The translations under genes and the position numbers were made by a program. From contig NZ_PKMZ01000001.1 of NCBI RefSeq assembly GCF_002893625.1, forward strand, positions 186,001 to 250,000: a stretch of DNA of 64,000 nt. The letters run 5' to 3'. Position 1 is the stretch's first letter; every line of letters starts with the position of its first letter. The notes beneath the pieces were generated by a model that had not been told where the DNA came from, ran no database searches, and saw only the letters and a program-made list of their open reading frames with translations. Origin of the DNA: Mangrovicella endophytica. GTDB taxonomy: Bacteria; Pseudomonadota; Alphaproteobacteria; Rhizobiales; Rhizobiaceae. This document shows positions 1 to 8,800 of the stretch, in pieces.

Positions 1-84
1 CCCGGGTATCTCGGGTGGATGGCGTCTGAACGTCGGCGCCGGGCGCCAGGCCGCCGGTTTACCTTCGGCACCTTTGCCGGCAGC

Positions 85-858
85 TTACTCGACCAGTCCG
101 AGCATGGGGCCATACCCGCCATGCCATGACATGTCGTTGCGCTGCTGCGCCGGCGCGTAGATCCCGGCGCCGTTCCCGCCATCCAGGAACAGCGCGTTGG
201 GGCACGCCAGATGGTCGCGGAAGAGCCGTGCGAAATCGTGGAAGTTGACGTTGCCCTCGCTGATCGCGAAGCGGACGCGACCCTGTTCGCAGACACCGAC
301 GCCGCTGCGGCGGGTGCGGTCGGTGGAGCCGGGGATCAGCGCCGGATGCAACGCGCCGCCTATCACGAGCATCGGTCCGGACTGCGTGGCGAAACGGACG
401 CTCGGCCGATCCCGCGTGAACGCGTCCGTCGTCAGGATGCCCGCGCCGGCCGCGCCAAGAAAGAAGACGCCGTTGGGCTTCTTGTAGAAGTTCGGCACGC
501 CGCCGGCCGGCTTGTCGATCGTCGTCGTGTCGGCTGGCCGCAGTTCCTTGCCGTTCTGGACGAAAAGGCCAAGGGGCGAGAAGTCCGTCCGATACATGCC
601 GCCGTTGATCGCGAAGCTCAGCGTCCGACCTTCCGTCTCGACAGCGTCGGCCAGCTTGGCAAAGTTGCGATAGGGCGCGCCCGCGCTGTCCTGCCAGAAC
701 AGGCGGAGGTCCGACGCGGCGGGGTCGATCGTGCAGACGATGTAATCCGCGCCTTCAAACCGGTCCTTGGTGCAGGGATCGGACAGCGCCGCCGGGGCGG
801 CGAGAAGCGTCATCGCGAGGGCCAGCCACCCAGCTCGCCAGCTTCGTCGCATCGCCAT
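85..858 (-). CDS. Secreted phosphodiester glycosidase family protein (NAGPA/DUF2233-like)
   Basis: A 257-residue protein. Residues 1-26 form a Sec signal peptide (two Arg, a hydrophobic core, then AALS before DPC), so it is probably periplasmic. The rest resembles the NAGPA/DUF2233 fold: an early SFAINGGMY segment, a central GVFFLG strand, TQSGPMLV, then SGVGVCEQGRVRFAISEG and a C-terminal LFLDGGNGAG. These are the conserved blocks of the family related to the human uncovering enzyme, which cleaves phosphodiester-linked sugars. The substrate in bacteria of this type is unknown. The gene stands alone after the esterase gene on the same strand, about 100 bases away. An alternative start lies two codons downstream (852). 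The family call is good; the biochemical role is inferred only from the family. Confidence 0.8.
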   Translation of the reverse strand: MAMRRSWRAGWLALAMTLLAAPAALSDPCTKDRFEGADYIVCTIDPAASDLRLFWQDSAGAPYRNFAKLADAVETEGRTLSFAINGGMYRTDFSPLGLFVQNGKELRPADTTTIDKPAGGVPNFYKKPNGVFFLGAAGAGILTTDAFTRDRPSVRFATQSGPMLVIGGALHPALIPGSTDRTRRSGVGVCEQGRVRFAISEGNVNFHDFARLFRDHLACPNALFLDGGNGAGIYAPAQQRNDMSWHGGYGPMLGLVE

Positions 859-958
859 TGTCTCTCACCGCCCTCGCAACGACCCATCTGCTTCCGCTCT
901 TATAGGGCGGAAAGGGCCGACTGGCTTGCGCCTTGCCCTTTCCCGTTGCCCGAGCTTG

Positions 959-2053
959 CTAGCGAGCCTTGGTCTCGACGTGCTCGCTCACCCAAGTCAC
1001 GAGGATGTCGGCGATCTTCAGGTTGTTCTTGTCCTGCATGAACATGTGGCTGTTGCCCTTCACGCCGATCGCCGGGAGCGAAATGAAGGTCATGTCGCCG
1101 CCTGCGGCCTTGATCTGCTCCATCTCCTTGACGCAAGGCGCCTCGGGATGCTCGCCGAGATAGTCACCGACCATCACCAGGATCGGAACGGTGGCGAGGA
1201 TCTTCACCTGATCCTCGGTCAGATTGGCGAAGCAGCCCGTTTCGAGCTGGATGATGCCCCTGATGCCGCCCTTCTTCTTCAGAACCGCTTGCGTCGGGAA
1301 CCCGGCTGACTGTGAATGGCCGACGAGAATGGCACCGCCGAGCTCCTGGGCGAGGCTGGCGACGTTCTCGACGCTCGCATTATTCGTCTCCGGGGAGGTC
1401 AACTCGTCGAGCAGGCTCGGCACCTGCGTCTCGAACATGTCCGGGATGATCTGCTTGTAGACCTCGTCGACATGGTCGGTCGGGAACTGCAGGCCGGGCC
1501 AGGTCTGACCTAGCTCCGGACCGAAGCGGAAGAGTTTCCAGGCCATGTTCGACGTTCCGAGGAAGACGGGCGGCTGTCGGCTGGGCGGCAGGCTCCCGTT
1601 GCGGACCTGGTTGAAGACCGTCCCGTTGAAGCCCGAGCGGGCCCGGCCGGACTGATCGGCCAAGTAGGTCGGGAAGCCCTGGCGGGTGAAGTATTCGTAC
1701 CAGCCCATGCGCCCATCCGGCGTCGTCTCCCAGGCCTTCGAGGAGAGCAGGCCACCATGCACGAAGACGATCGGCGTATGCGACGGCTCAGGTGGCGTCT
1801 GGAACTGGACATACATCTGATCCACCAAGACCTTGCCGGCCTCGAATGACTCGCCGAACAGGTCCTTCATCCCGCTCCAACCGGCTGTCTTCGTCTCCAC
1901 GGTTCTGCCGCCGACGAAGAAGCTTCCCTGGCTCTGAAGAACGAGAGGTTCCAGAGACGGCTTGAGATCGGAGAGCGCCTGCCCGCTCGCGCCTGCCGAC
2001 GCGGTCATGAGCGTGGTGAGGACGGCGCTTCGCAGCAACGACAGCATATTCAT
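959..2053 (-). CDS. Secreted alpha/beta hydrolase, esterase-713-like
   Basis: A 364-residue protein with a signal peptide (residues 1 to about 24, ending GASGQA). The start at 2053 is set by an AGAGGT ribosome-binding site just upstream; the frame stays open further but that part is not coding-like. The nucleophile is Ser247 in GHSQSAG. The oxyanion region is FVHGGLLSSKAWE, and the likely catalytic His lies in GVKGNSHMFMQD near the C-terminus. The blocks ETTPDGRMGW.EYF, ADQSGRARS and the NSHM.MQD.NNL end match what I recall of Alcaligenes esterase 713 and its relatives. Those are secreted esterases acting on small, sometimes halogenated or cyclic esters. It is divergent from the LysR gene at 2195, which probably controls it. 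The natural substrate cannot be read from the sequence. Confidence 0.82.
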   Translation of the reverse strand: MNMLSLLRSAVLTTLMTASAGASGQALSDLKPSLEPLVLQSQGSFFVGGRTVETKTAGWSGMKDLFGESFEAGKVLVDQMYVQFQTPPEPSHTPIVFVHGGLLSSKAWETTPDGRMGWYEYFTRQGFPTYLADQSGRARSGFNGTVFNQVRNGSLPPSRQPPVFLGTSNMAWKLFRFGPELGQTWPGLQFPTDHVDEVYKQIIPDMFETQVPSLLDELTSPETNNASVENVASLAQELGGAILVGHSQSAGFPTQAVLKKKGGIRGIIQLETGCFANLTEDQVKILATVPILVMVGDYLGEHPEAPCVKEMEQIKAAGGDMTFISLPAIGVKGNSHMFMQDKNNLKIADILVTWVSEHVETKAR

Positions 2054-2194
2054 GGTGACCTCTTTCAGTGACCTGCCAATCCGTTTCGGTGGAAGGCGCG
2101 GCGCCAGCGGTGCGCCATTGCACCTCCTCGGCTGATCGGCAACCTTTGAATCTGCGTGAAGCGGCAGTAAACTGGCGAGAGGCGCACAAGGATC

Positions 2195-3109
2195 GTGACG
2201 AAACGCACCATGGATCATTGGGATGAGATCCGCATGTTTCTGGCTGTCGCAGAAGGCGGCACTGTGCGTGCGGCCGCAGACATGCTCGCCGTCAATCACG
2301 CGACGATTATCCGCGGCATTGGACGCCTGGAAGAGAAGCTCAGCACCAAGCTCTTCGACAAGCTGCCATCCGGCTACAAGCTGACGGACGCCGGGGCCGA
2401 CATCGTTGAACTGGCCGGGCAGATGTCGTCGGCGTCCGCTCAGATCGAGGCGAAAATCTTCGGGCGTGACCAGAGCATCTCAGGACCGTTGCGGCTCACG
2501 CTGCCGGTCTCCTTTGCGACCGATCTGTTGATGCCGACCCTGGCCGATTTCAGCGCCGCCTATCCCAATATCGCGCTGGAGATCATCGGTTCGGGATCGG
2601 TGGTCAATCTGAGCAACCGGGAAGCGGATGTCGCCCTGCGGGTCGTCATCGGCAATGGTGCGCCGCCCGACAATCTCTATGGTACGCGGCTCGGCGGATT
2701 TCATACCGGCTATTACGTGCGGCGTGATCTGCTGGAAGTCCGCTCGAAGCCTGTGGCCTGGCTGCTGGGCGCCAATGAGGCGGTGCCGTCGGATTGGCAG
2801 CCGGCAGGCGGGATCACGACCACGGCGACACCGATCCGATTTGCGGAGATGCGGTCCCAGTACGAGGCCGCCCGTGCGGGGATGGGGATCAGCATCCTGC
2901 CGTGCTTCCTGGGCGATGCCGATCCACTTCTGGCCCGCGTCCCCGGCGGCCCTGTCGCACGCGCCGGCGACATCTGGCTGCTGACCCATGCTGACACGCG
3001 GCGAACGAAGCGCGTGCGGCTCCTCTGCGATCAGATCCACGCCGCGATGCGCGGTTTTGCACCGCGGCTAGCCGGGCAAGTCGACGGTGGCGGTGCCGAG
3101 CTTGCGTGA
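2195..3109 (+). CDS. LysR-family transcriptional regulator
   Basis: A 304-residue LysR-type regulator. Residues about 8-66 hold the winged helix-turn-helix (FLAVAEGGTVRAAADMLAVNHATIIRGIGRLEEKLSTKLFD in outline). It is followed by the linker helix and a substrate-binding domain opening GPLRLTLP. It begins with GTG at 2195, preceded by AAGGA at a short distance; an ATG five codons in (2210, MDHWDE) is a credible alternative. It is divergent from the secreted esterase gene with about 140 bases between them, the usual LysR arrangement in which the regulator controls the divergent gene. The target and the inducer are inferences from position only. Confidence 0.88.
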   Translation: MTKRTMDHWDEIRMFLAVAEGGTVRAAADMLAVNHATIIRGIGRLEEKLSTKLFDKLPSGYKLTDAGADIVELAGQMSSASAQIEAKIFGRDQSISGPLRLTLPVSFATDLLMPTLADFSAAYPNIALEIIGSGSVVNLSNREADVALRVVIGNGAPPDNLYGTRLGGFHTGYYVRRDLLEVRSKPVAWLLGANEAVPSDWQPAGGITTTATPIRFAEMRSQYEAARAGMGISILPCFLGDADPLLARVPGGPVARAGDIWLLTHADTRRTKRVRLLCDQIHAAMRGFAPRLAGQVDGGGAELA

Positions 3110-3146
3110 TGGCAGCGGTTCAGACGCCGCCATCGCCGGAGCGGCC

Positions 3147-3773
3147 CTAGTCGCCGGGCAGGCGCTCGAGAAGCTCGGCCGTCGTCAGCGTGCGGCAATA
3201 GCCGGAGAAGGCCTTGAGCGCCGCCTCGTGCCGCTCGGCCGTGTGGGTGGCGCAGGCGTCCGAGACGCAGACGGGATAGAAGCCCCGGTCGGCCGCGTCG
3301 CGCACCGTATGATCGACGCACTGGTCGGTGAGGAAGCCGGTGATGACCAGCGTATCGATCCCGATATTGCGCAGCACGTATTCGATATTGGTGGAGTTGA
3401 AGACGCCGGATGACGTCTTCGGGATGACGATCTCGTCCTCGCCGGGGGCCAGCGCGTCGAAGACCTTGGCGTCCCAGGAGCCTTTGGCGATGAAGAAGTT
3501 GGAGAGCTTGTAGTCGAGGCTGCGGTCGCGCCCGTCGCGGGTGAGGTTCTCCATCACCGTGTACATCACCTCGGCGCCGGCGTGGCGGAAGCCGGCGACC
3601 AGCGCCTGAAGGTTCGGCAGGACCGTGCTGCGCACCGTCTCGTCGAACCAGGGCAGGCGGGCCGCCACATCCGGGTTCCAGACGACGTTCTGCGTGTCGA
3701 TGAGGAGGAGGCAGGTGCGCTTGGGCTCGAACGGGCGCTCGCGCGTCAGGCCCGCATCTTCAGGACGTTGCAT
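3147..3773 (-). CDS. Cysteine hydrolase, isochorismatase-like family (copy 1)
   Basis: A 208-residue isochorismatase-fold hydrolase. The catalytic triad of the family is visible as Asp26 (LLLIDTQN), Lys119 (VIPKTSSGVF) and Cys152 (TDQCVDH). Family members hydrolyse amide or ureido bonds in small molecules (nicotinamidase, N-carbamoylsarcosine amidase, ureidoacrylate and biuret hydrolases). The start at 3773 has a GAGGAG site six bases upstream; an in-frame extension to 3851 runs into the neighbouring gene. It is the last gene of the ten-gene run that begins with livG, 13 bases after the SDR gene. It closely resembles the hydrolase at 12420, sharing ENLT.DGRDRSLDYK, PKGSWD and STNI.YVLRN. The substrate is unknown. 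Confidence 0.85.
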   Translation of the reverse strand: MQRPEDAGLTRERPFEPKRTCLLLIDTQNVVWNPDVAARLPWFDETVRSTVLPNLQALVAGFRHAGAEVMYTVMENLTRDGRDRSLDYKLSNFFIAKGSWDAKVFDALAPGEDEIVIPKTSSGVFNSTNIEYVLRNIGIDTLVITGFLTDQCVDHTVRDAADRGFYPVCVSDACATHTAERHEAALKAFSGYCRTLTTAELLERLPGD

Positions 3774-3786
3774 GGATGTCTCCTCA

Positions 3787-4527
3787 TCACACCATGATGT
3801 CGCCGCCGTTCGGATGGAACGTCGCGCCGACATAGAAGGCAGCGTCCTCACAGGCGAGGAGGAGCGCGGTCGGCGCCACTTCCTCGACCCGTCCCTGGCG
3901 GCCGATCACCAGCTGCGATTCCTTGTTGCTCACCCATTCCGGCGGCAGCTTCATGTCGGTGTCGAGGGGGCCGGGGCAGATCGCGTTGACGGCGATGTTG
4001 TGCCGCGTCACCTCATAGGCGAGCGAACGGGTGAAGCCGACGACGCCGGCCTTGGCGGCGGCATAGTGGGTCATGCCTTCGCCGCCCTTGTAGGCGAGCT
4101 GGCTGGCAATGTTGACGATGCGCCCGTAGCCGCGCGCCTTCAGGCCCGGCAGCACCGCACGCGTGCACAGGAAGACGCTTTTCAGGTCGATGCGGATCAT
4201 CTCGTCGAACGTCTCGGTCGGCATTGTCTCCAGGAGCGAGACGGTGACGATGCCGGCGTTGTTGACGAGGATGTCGAGGGGCCCGAGTTCGGCCTCGACG
4301 CGCGCGAAGGCGGCGACGACTTGAGCTTCGTCGCCGACGTCGACGGTGACGGCGAGGCTGCGCCGCCCGAGTTCACGGATCCGCGCCGCGACGATCTCGG
4401 CGCCTTCGCCATTGCGGTCGAGGACGGCGACGTCGGCACACTCGGCGGCGTAGAGCAGGGCAATGGCGCGTCCGAGGCCCGTCGCGGCACCCGTGACGGC
4501 GGCGATCCGCCCGTTCAGCTTACCCAT
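3787..4527 (-). CDS. Short-chain dehydrogenase/reductase (SDR)
   Basis: A 246-residue classical SDR oxidoreductase. The cofactor motif TGAATGLG is at residues 12-19 and NNAG at 89-92. The catalytic residues are Ser142, Tyr155 and Lys159 (YAAAK). Asp37 at the end of beta-2 suggests NAD(H) rather than NADP(H). The position often held by the fourth catalytic residue, Asn, is Asp114 (RIDLKS). The start at 4527 follows GAGGAAA by six bases; the nine-codon upstream extension is rejected. It lies 10 bases after the glutamine-synthetase-like gene and 13 bases before the cysteine hydrolase, so it belongs to the same transcript. It probably oxidises or reduces a hydroxyl/keto intermediate of the pathway; the substrate is not identifiable. 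Confidence 0.88.
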   Translation of the reverse strand: MGKLNGRIAAVTGAATGLGRAIALLYAAECADVAVLDRNGEGAEIVAARIRELGRRSLAVTVDVGDEAQVVAAFARVEAELGPLDILVNNAGIVTVSLLETMPTETFDEMIRIDLKSVFLCTRAVLPGLKARGYGRIVNIASQLAYKGGEGMTHYAAAKAGVVGFTRSLAYEVTRHNIAVNAICPGPLDTDMKLPPEWVSNKESQLVIGRQGRVEEVAPTALLLACEDAAFYVGATFHPNGGDIMV

Positions 4528-4537
4528 GGGTCTTTCC

Positions 4538-5851
4538 TCAATAAACGGCGGCATAGCGGTTGCAGAGCTCTTCCGGGCTCCACTCGCGGGTGAGGTCCAG
4601 CTCGGCCCGCTTGTTGGCGAGATACGCCTCCGTCAGCGCCGGCGTCAGGAAGCTGCCGGCGGCGGTATCTGCTTCCAGCGCCGCGAGTGCCTCGTCGGCG
4701 CTCGATGGCAGCCGACGGATGCCCCGGGCATTGCGCTCGGCCTCGTCCAGGGTCTCCGGATCGACGCCGCTCGTCGGCTGCGGCGTCGCAAGTCCATCGC
4801 GCAGGCCGCTCAGCCCGGCCTGGATGATCGTCGCGAGCTGCAGATACGGGTTGGCGGTAGCGTCGGCGGCGCGGTACTCGAAGTTGAACTGGCGGGCCGT
4901 CTTCTTGTGCGGGCCGAAGACCGGGCAGATGCGGATGCCGGCCTCGCGGTCGTGGTAGCCGAGATTGGACCAGACACCGGTCCAGGTCTTCGGCTTGAGG
5001 CGCAGATAGGAGATCGCCGTCGGTGCGGTGAAGGCGCAGAGGGCCGGCATGTGCCGGATGACGCCGGCAAGGAAGCTGCCCGCCTTGTCGCTGACGCCGA
5101 ACGGGCGCTCCGGGTCGAAGCTGATCGGCTCGCCATCCTCGGTCCAGAGGCTGAAATGGATGTGGACACCGCTGCCGAGCCCGTCCGGCGTGACGCGCGG
5201 TGCGAAGGTGACGCGATGGCCGAGCCGGTGTGCCGTGGCGCGGGCGATCTCCTTCAGGATCACGGCCTGGTCGCAGGCGGCCAGGGCTTCGACGGGCGGC
5301 AGGGTGACCTCGAACTGGCCGGAGCCGAATTCCGGCAAGTAGGAATCGACTTCCAGTCCCGCTGCGTGCAGCGCGGCCAGGAACGTCTCGCCGAAGGCGC
5401 CGTGTCGGCGGATCGCGCCGAGCCCATACATGTCGCCCGGCCGCGTCTCTGCGCCGGAGTAGACGAATTCGTGCTCGAAGGTGGTGCGCAGCACGATGCC
5501 GGTCTCCCGGCGCAGATCCTCCACGGCCGTCTTCAGCGCGGTGCGCGGGCAGCAGTCCCAGGGGCTGCCGTCGGTCTGCGTGACGTCGCACAGGAAGAAG
5601 CGTTCGGCCGGCGCGCCGTCCTCGAAGTCGACCTCCACCTTGGTCGCGGGATCGGGCATCAGCGTCAGGTCGCCATGGGGTCCCCAGGGCGAGGGCGCGA
5701 TGGTGCCGAGCGCGGTGAACATCAGATTGGTCGGCGTCCAGCCGATGCCGCTCTTCAGCCGCTTGTCGAGAAGGCGGGTCGGGAAGCCCTTGCCGCGGAC
5801 CTGTCCGGACAGGTCCGCGTAGCAGAAGAGGGTCAGCGGCTCATGGATCAT
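4538..5851 (-). CDS. Glutamine synthetase-family ligase (GlnA/PuuA/GlnT-like)
   Basis: A 437-residue member of the glutamine synthetase family. It joins an amine or ammonia to the gamma-carboxyl of glutamate using ATP. Visible family blocks are the metal-binding EHEFVY, PEFGSGQFEVTLPP, the GSGVHIHFSL segment and FEYRAADATANPYLQLA near the glutamate/ATP site. It starts MIHEPLTLF at 5851, five bases after the RpiR gene; the longer open frame to 6277 is read-through over that gene. It is too short and too divergent to be the housekeeping GlnA. Placement between an N-formylglutamate-amidohydrolase-like gene and dehydrogenase/hydrolase genes suggests a gamma-glutamyl ligase in a catabolic pathway, as PuuA is for putrescine. 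The amine partner is unknown. Confidence 0.85.
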   Translation of the reverse strand: MIHEPLTLFCYADLSGQVRGKGFPTRLLDKRLKSGIGWTPTNLMFTALGTIAPSPWGPHGDLTLMPDPATKVEVDFEDGAPAERFFLCDVTQTDGSPWDCCPRTALKTAVEDLRRETGIVLRTTFEHEFVYSGAETRPGDMYGLGAIRRHGAFGETFLAALHAAGLEVDSYLPEFGSGQFEVTLPPVEALAACDQAVILKEIARATAHRLGHRVTFAPRVTPDGLGSGVHIHFSLWTEDGEPISFDPERPFGVSDKAGSFLAGVIRHMPALCAFTAPTAISYLRLKPKTWTGVWSNLGYHDREAGIRICPVFGPHKKTARQFNFEYRAADATANPYLQLATIIQAGLSGLRDGLATPQPTSGVDPETLDEAERNARGIRRLPSSADEALAALEADTAAGSFLTPALTEAYLANKRAELDLTREWSPEELCNRYAAVY

Positions 5852-5856
5852 GGCGG

Positions 5857-6762
5857 TCAGCTTCCGAGATTGGTGGACTTGCGTACGTCTTCCAGCGCAG
5901 CGATCCGGTCGCGGGCCGCCGGTCCAAGCCGCTCGACGACGCCAGCTACCAGGAGCTCGACGATGGCGAGCCCCCCGACACCGCTGTCGAAGGCGGTCGG
6001 CAGCACGACGGAGCAGGGGATCACGGTGTCGGCATAGGCCGCGATGGGTGAGTGCCAGAGGTCGGTGATCAGGACGACCTCGGCGCCGAGTGCGCGCGCG
6101 CCGCGGGTGAAATCGAGGACATCGCGCTGGTAGCGGCGAAAGTCGAAGACGACGAGGACGTCGCCCGCCCGCATGTCGACGAGATCGTCGGCCCAGGCGG
6201 CCGTCATGTCGCGCACGACGCGCACGCCGGGCCGCAGCTCCCGCAGATACTGGAAGAGATAGGTGGCGATCAGCCACGAAAAGCGTCCGCCGAGGCAGAG
6301 GACGGAGCGGGCGGGATCGGCCAGCCGGTTGCAGACGGCGCCGAAATCCTGACGCTGCGTTCCGGCCGCGAGCTGCTCCATGTTGAGGCGGAGGGCGTGG
6401 GCAACGTCGCGGATGACGTCGCGTCCATCGGAGGTGGGCGGCGGCGCCGGGTAGCGGGCCAGCGGGCTTTGCAGCTGGATCTGCACCTCGGCGCGTAACG
6501 CGTCCTGGAATTCGGCGTAGCTGGAAAAGCCGATGCGCCCGATGAAGCGCAGAATCGTCGGTCCGCTGGTCGCCGCGCGCGCCGCAAATCGCGCCACCGT
6601 CTCCAGACCCGCCAAGGGGTACTCGGCAAGCAGCGCATGGGCAACGCGGTTCTCCGCCCGCGAGAGGTCCGGCAGGCTCGCGAGCGTGCGCTCCTTGACT
6701 GAACCGCCCGCGGCTGCGGAAGGCGTTTTGCCGTCGGCCACGGGCGCTTCGGCGTCCATCAC
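5857..6762 (-). CDS. MurR/RpiR-family transcriptional regulator with SIS domain
   Basis: A 301-residue regulator. Residues about 25-100 form an RpiR-type helix-turn-helix (LSRAENRVAHALL, then ATSGPTILRFIGRIGFSSYAEFQ). Residues about 120-280 form a SIS phosphosugar-binding-like domain (SVLCLGGRFSWLIATYLFQYL, VLVVFDFRRYQRDVLD). The start is GTG at 6762, overlapping the upstream stop as GTGA, or ATG at 6759. It is embedded inside the operon between the amidohydrolase and the ligase, so it most likely controls the operon it belongs to, with the effector being a pathway intermediate. RpiR proteins that govern non-sugar nitrogen operons are known, so a sugar ligand should not be assumed. Confidence 0.88.
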   Translation of the reverse strand: MMDAEAPVADGKTPSAAAGGSVKERTLASLPDLSRAENRVAHALLAEYPLAGLETVARFAARAATSGPTILRFIGRIGFSSYAEFQDALRAEVQIQLQSPLARYPAPPPTSDGRDVIRDVAHALRLNMEQLAAGTQRQDFGAVCNRLADPARSVLCLGGRFSWLIATYLFQYLRELRPGVRVVRDMTAAWADDLVDMRAGDVLVVFDFRRYQRDVLDFTRGARALGAEVVLITDLWHSPIAAYADTVIPCSVVLPTAFDSGVGGLAIVELLVAGVVERLGPAARDRIAALEDVRKSTNLGS

Positions 6763-7541
6763 CGAGGCAGCACGCCGGCGCGCTCAGCCGCCATGGGGAA
6801 CAGGCGCGCGAGGAGCGCGGCCCATTCCCGCTGTCCGGCCGGCTCGCCGATCAGATCCTGGCGGATCTCGATCTCGGCATAGGCAAGGCCGCGACCCTCC
6901 GCATGGACCGGCACCGTATAGTCGGTCTGCGAGCTGACCGAGTAGGGCTGGTTGCGGCCGACCGTGAAGGAGGTCTCCTCCTCGAGCACCGCAATCAGCG
7001 CGTCGCCGAGACGCCAGTCCCTGTCTGCGAGGACGCCGATCTCCCACGGGCGCGCGAAGCCGTCCGAGCGCAGCATGTCCGTGCAGCTGTGCATGGCGAA
7101 GAAGATGGTCGGCCGGCCAGCCGCCGCGCGCCGGTCGAGAAGGCCCTTCAGCGTGGCATGATAGGGTTCGAGGATCTCGTTTTCGCGCGATCGCCGGTCG
7201 GCGCCGGAAAGATCGGCATTGGCCGGCACCGGCGTGGTGTCGCTGACGGGCGCGATCGACTGGAGATGGCCGGGCTGCCGGTTGCAGTCGATCACCAGCC
7301 GCGAATAGGGCTGGTAGACATAAGGCGCATCGAGGGCCTGCGCGAGCGCCTGCGTCACGCCATGGATGCCGATGTCCCAGCCGATATGGCGCGACAGCTC
7401 CGCCTCGGGCAGGCCGAGGTCGCCAAGCCGGCGCGGCACGGCGAGCCCGGCATGGTCGCATGCGAAGACGAAGGGCGACGATCCGCCCTCGTTCTCAAGG
7501 CCGAATGGGATCGGATCGCCCGGCTGCAGCAGTGTGGTCAT
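6759..7541 (-). CDS. N-formylglutamate amidohydrolase family protein
   Basis: A 260-residue protein of the FGase (HutG/PF05013) family, zinc-dependent hydrolases that release formate from N-formylglutamate or act on related N-acyl amino acids. Family features visible are FVFACDHAGLAVP (the family usually has SxPHxG here), RLVIDCNRQPG, and AMHSCTDML with a His-Ser-Cys segment. The last part, ending in the AYAEIEIRQDLI block, is also typical. There are no other histidine-degradation genes in the window, so the substrate is probably another N-formyl or N-acyl amide. It is followed with a 1-4 base overlap by the RpiR gene and preceded by the binding-protein gene 67 bases away. The upstream ribosome-binding site is weak (AAGAG), which fits a gene read by operon coupling. 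Confidence 0.85.
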   Translation of the reverse strand: MTTLLQPGDPIPFGLENEGGSSPFVFACDHAGLAVPRRLGDLGLPEAELSRHIGWDIGIHGVTQALAQALDAPYVYQPYSRLVIDCNRQPGHLQSIAPVSDTTPVPANADLSGADRRSRENEILEPYHATLKGLLDRRAAAGRPTIFFAMHSCTDMLRSDGFARPWEIGVLADRDWRLGDALIAVLEEETSFTVGRNQPYSVSSQTDYTVPVHAEGRGLAYAEIEIRQDLIGEPAGQREWAALLARLFPMAAERAGVLPR

Positions 7542-7608
7542 GGCTCTTGTCGCAGTTTGTCCGTGGCAGCGGCCGGCGGGTCAGGCCACGCCGGCCGTCG
7601 CTCGGAGG

Positions 7609-8781
7609 TCAGCCTTTCGGCGTCACGGTGGTTTCGAAGTTCATCTTGCCGCCGCCGACCTTGATGATGGCGACCGGCTTGTTCGGAACGCGCTTGCCCT
7701 CCGGGAAGGCGACCGTTCCGGTCACGCCCTCGTAAGCCTTGGTTTCTGCCAGAGCCTTGGAGACGGCGGCCGGCTCGGTCGATCCGGCGCGGGTGATGGC
7801 GTCGGCGACGAGACCCATGGCATCGTAGCCGAGCGCGGCAAAGGCGTTCTCCGGCGCCGTGTTGTACTCCGCCTGATAGGCGGCGCGGAATTCCTGCGCC
7901 GGTCCGGTCTCGATGCCGGCATAGGCATGCGTGGTGAAGTAGACGTCCTTGGCAAGCGCCTCGCCGGGCACCGACAGGACGAGGTCGGTGTCGAAGCCGT
8001 CACCGGCTAGGATCGGCAGCGTGATGCCGGCCTCGCGGATCTGCTTGACGATGATGCCGGCCGTGTCCGGGCCGGAGGAGGCGAAGACGGCGTCGACGCC
8101 GGTGGTCGACTGCAGGCGCGAAACCAGTGCGGAGAAGTCCTGATCGGTCGTCATGTAGACGTCCTCCAGCGCCACCTTGCCGCCGAGCTGTGTGAAGCGC
8201 TCGGTGAAGTAGCGCGTCAGGCCCGTCGTGTAGTCCATGGCATTGTCGGTCCAGATGGCGACGTTGCGCAGGCCGAGCGTGTTGTAGGCGTATTCGGCCA
8301 TGGCATGCGCCTGGACGTCGTCACCAAAAGGCACGAGGAACATCTGGTCGCCGACCATGTCCGGCAAGTCGGGCGAGGTCGCGCCGGAGGTGACGAACGG
8401 AATGCCCGCCGACTGGAACAGCGGCGCTGCGGCGAGGGCAAAGGTCGAGTCGCTCTGGCCGATGCCGGCGACGAGGCCCTTGATCGCGACGGCGCGCTGC
8501 GCCGCCGTCGCGGTCTCGCGCGTGTCGTTCTTGGTGTCGATCGCCGTGATCTCGATCTTGCGGCCGCCGAGGATGCCGCCGGCATCGTTGATCATCTTGG
8601 CCTTCAGCTTCATGCCGTTGAAGGACGGCGCATCCAGCGAGGAGAGGCCGCCGCTCGTCAGATTGTAGAGGGCAGCCACATTGATCGGCTCCTTGTCCTG
8701 CGCGGCGCCCGGCAGGATGAAGGCGGTCGAGAGAAGGCCTGCGGCGGCGACTGCCGCAAGGCCGGAGATCCAATTGCGCAT
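7609..8781 (-). CDS. ABC transporter substrate-binding protein, branched-chain amino acid/amide type (LivJ-like)
   Basis: A 390-residue periplasmic binding protein of the Peripla_BP_6 family (LivJ/AmiC/UrtA-like). It has a signal peptide (MRNWISGLAAVAAAGLLSTAFILPGAAQ), then INVAALYNLTSGGLSSLD and NDAGGILGGRKIEI. GIGQSDSTFALAAAPLFQSAGIPFVTSGATSP is the canonical ligand-loop region of this family. The start at 8781 is fixed by AGAGGAG, 7-8 bases upstream. It lies 19 bases after livM in a complete HAAT-type transporter. Such systems carry branched-chain amino acids, urea, short amides and other small nitrogen compounds; the neighbouring amidohydrolases favour an amide or ureido substrate, which is an inference. 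Confidence 0.9.
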   Translation of the reverse strand: MRNWISGLAAVAAAGLLSTAFILPGAAQDKEPINVAALYNLTSGGLSSLDAPSFNGMKLKAKMINDAGGILGGRKIEITAIDTKNDTRETATAAQRAVAIKGLVAGIGQSDSTFALAAAPLFQSAGIPFVTSGATSPDLPDMVGDQMFLVPFGDDVQAHAMAEYAYNTLGLRNVAIWTDNAMDYTTGLTRYFTERFTQLGGKVALEDVYMTTDQDFSALVSRLQSTTGVDAVFASSGPDTAGIIVKQIREAGITLPILAGDGFDTDLVLSVPGEALAKDVYFTTHAYAGIETGPAQEFRAAYQAEYNTAPENAFAALGYDAMGLVADAITRAGSTEPAAVSKALAETKAYEGVTGTVAFPEGKRVPNKPVAIIKVGGGKMNFETTVTPKG

Positions 8782-8800
8782 GCTGCTTCTCCTCTTGGGT

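Noticed and set aside
909-943. Perfect GGAAAGGGC/GCCCTTTCC inverted repeat downstream of the esterase gene
   Set aside because: The loop is 17 bases and there is no T-run on the relevant strand, so I do not list it as a terminator, though it could still affect the transcript end.
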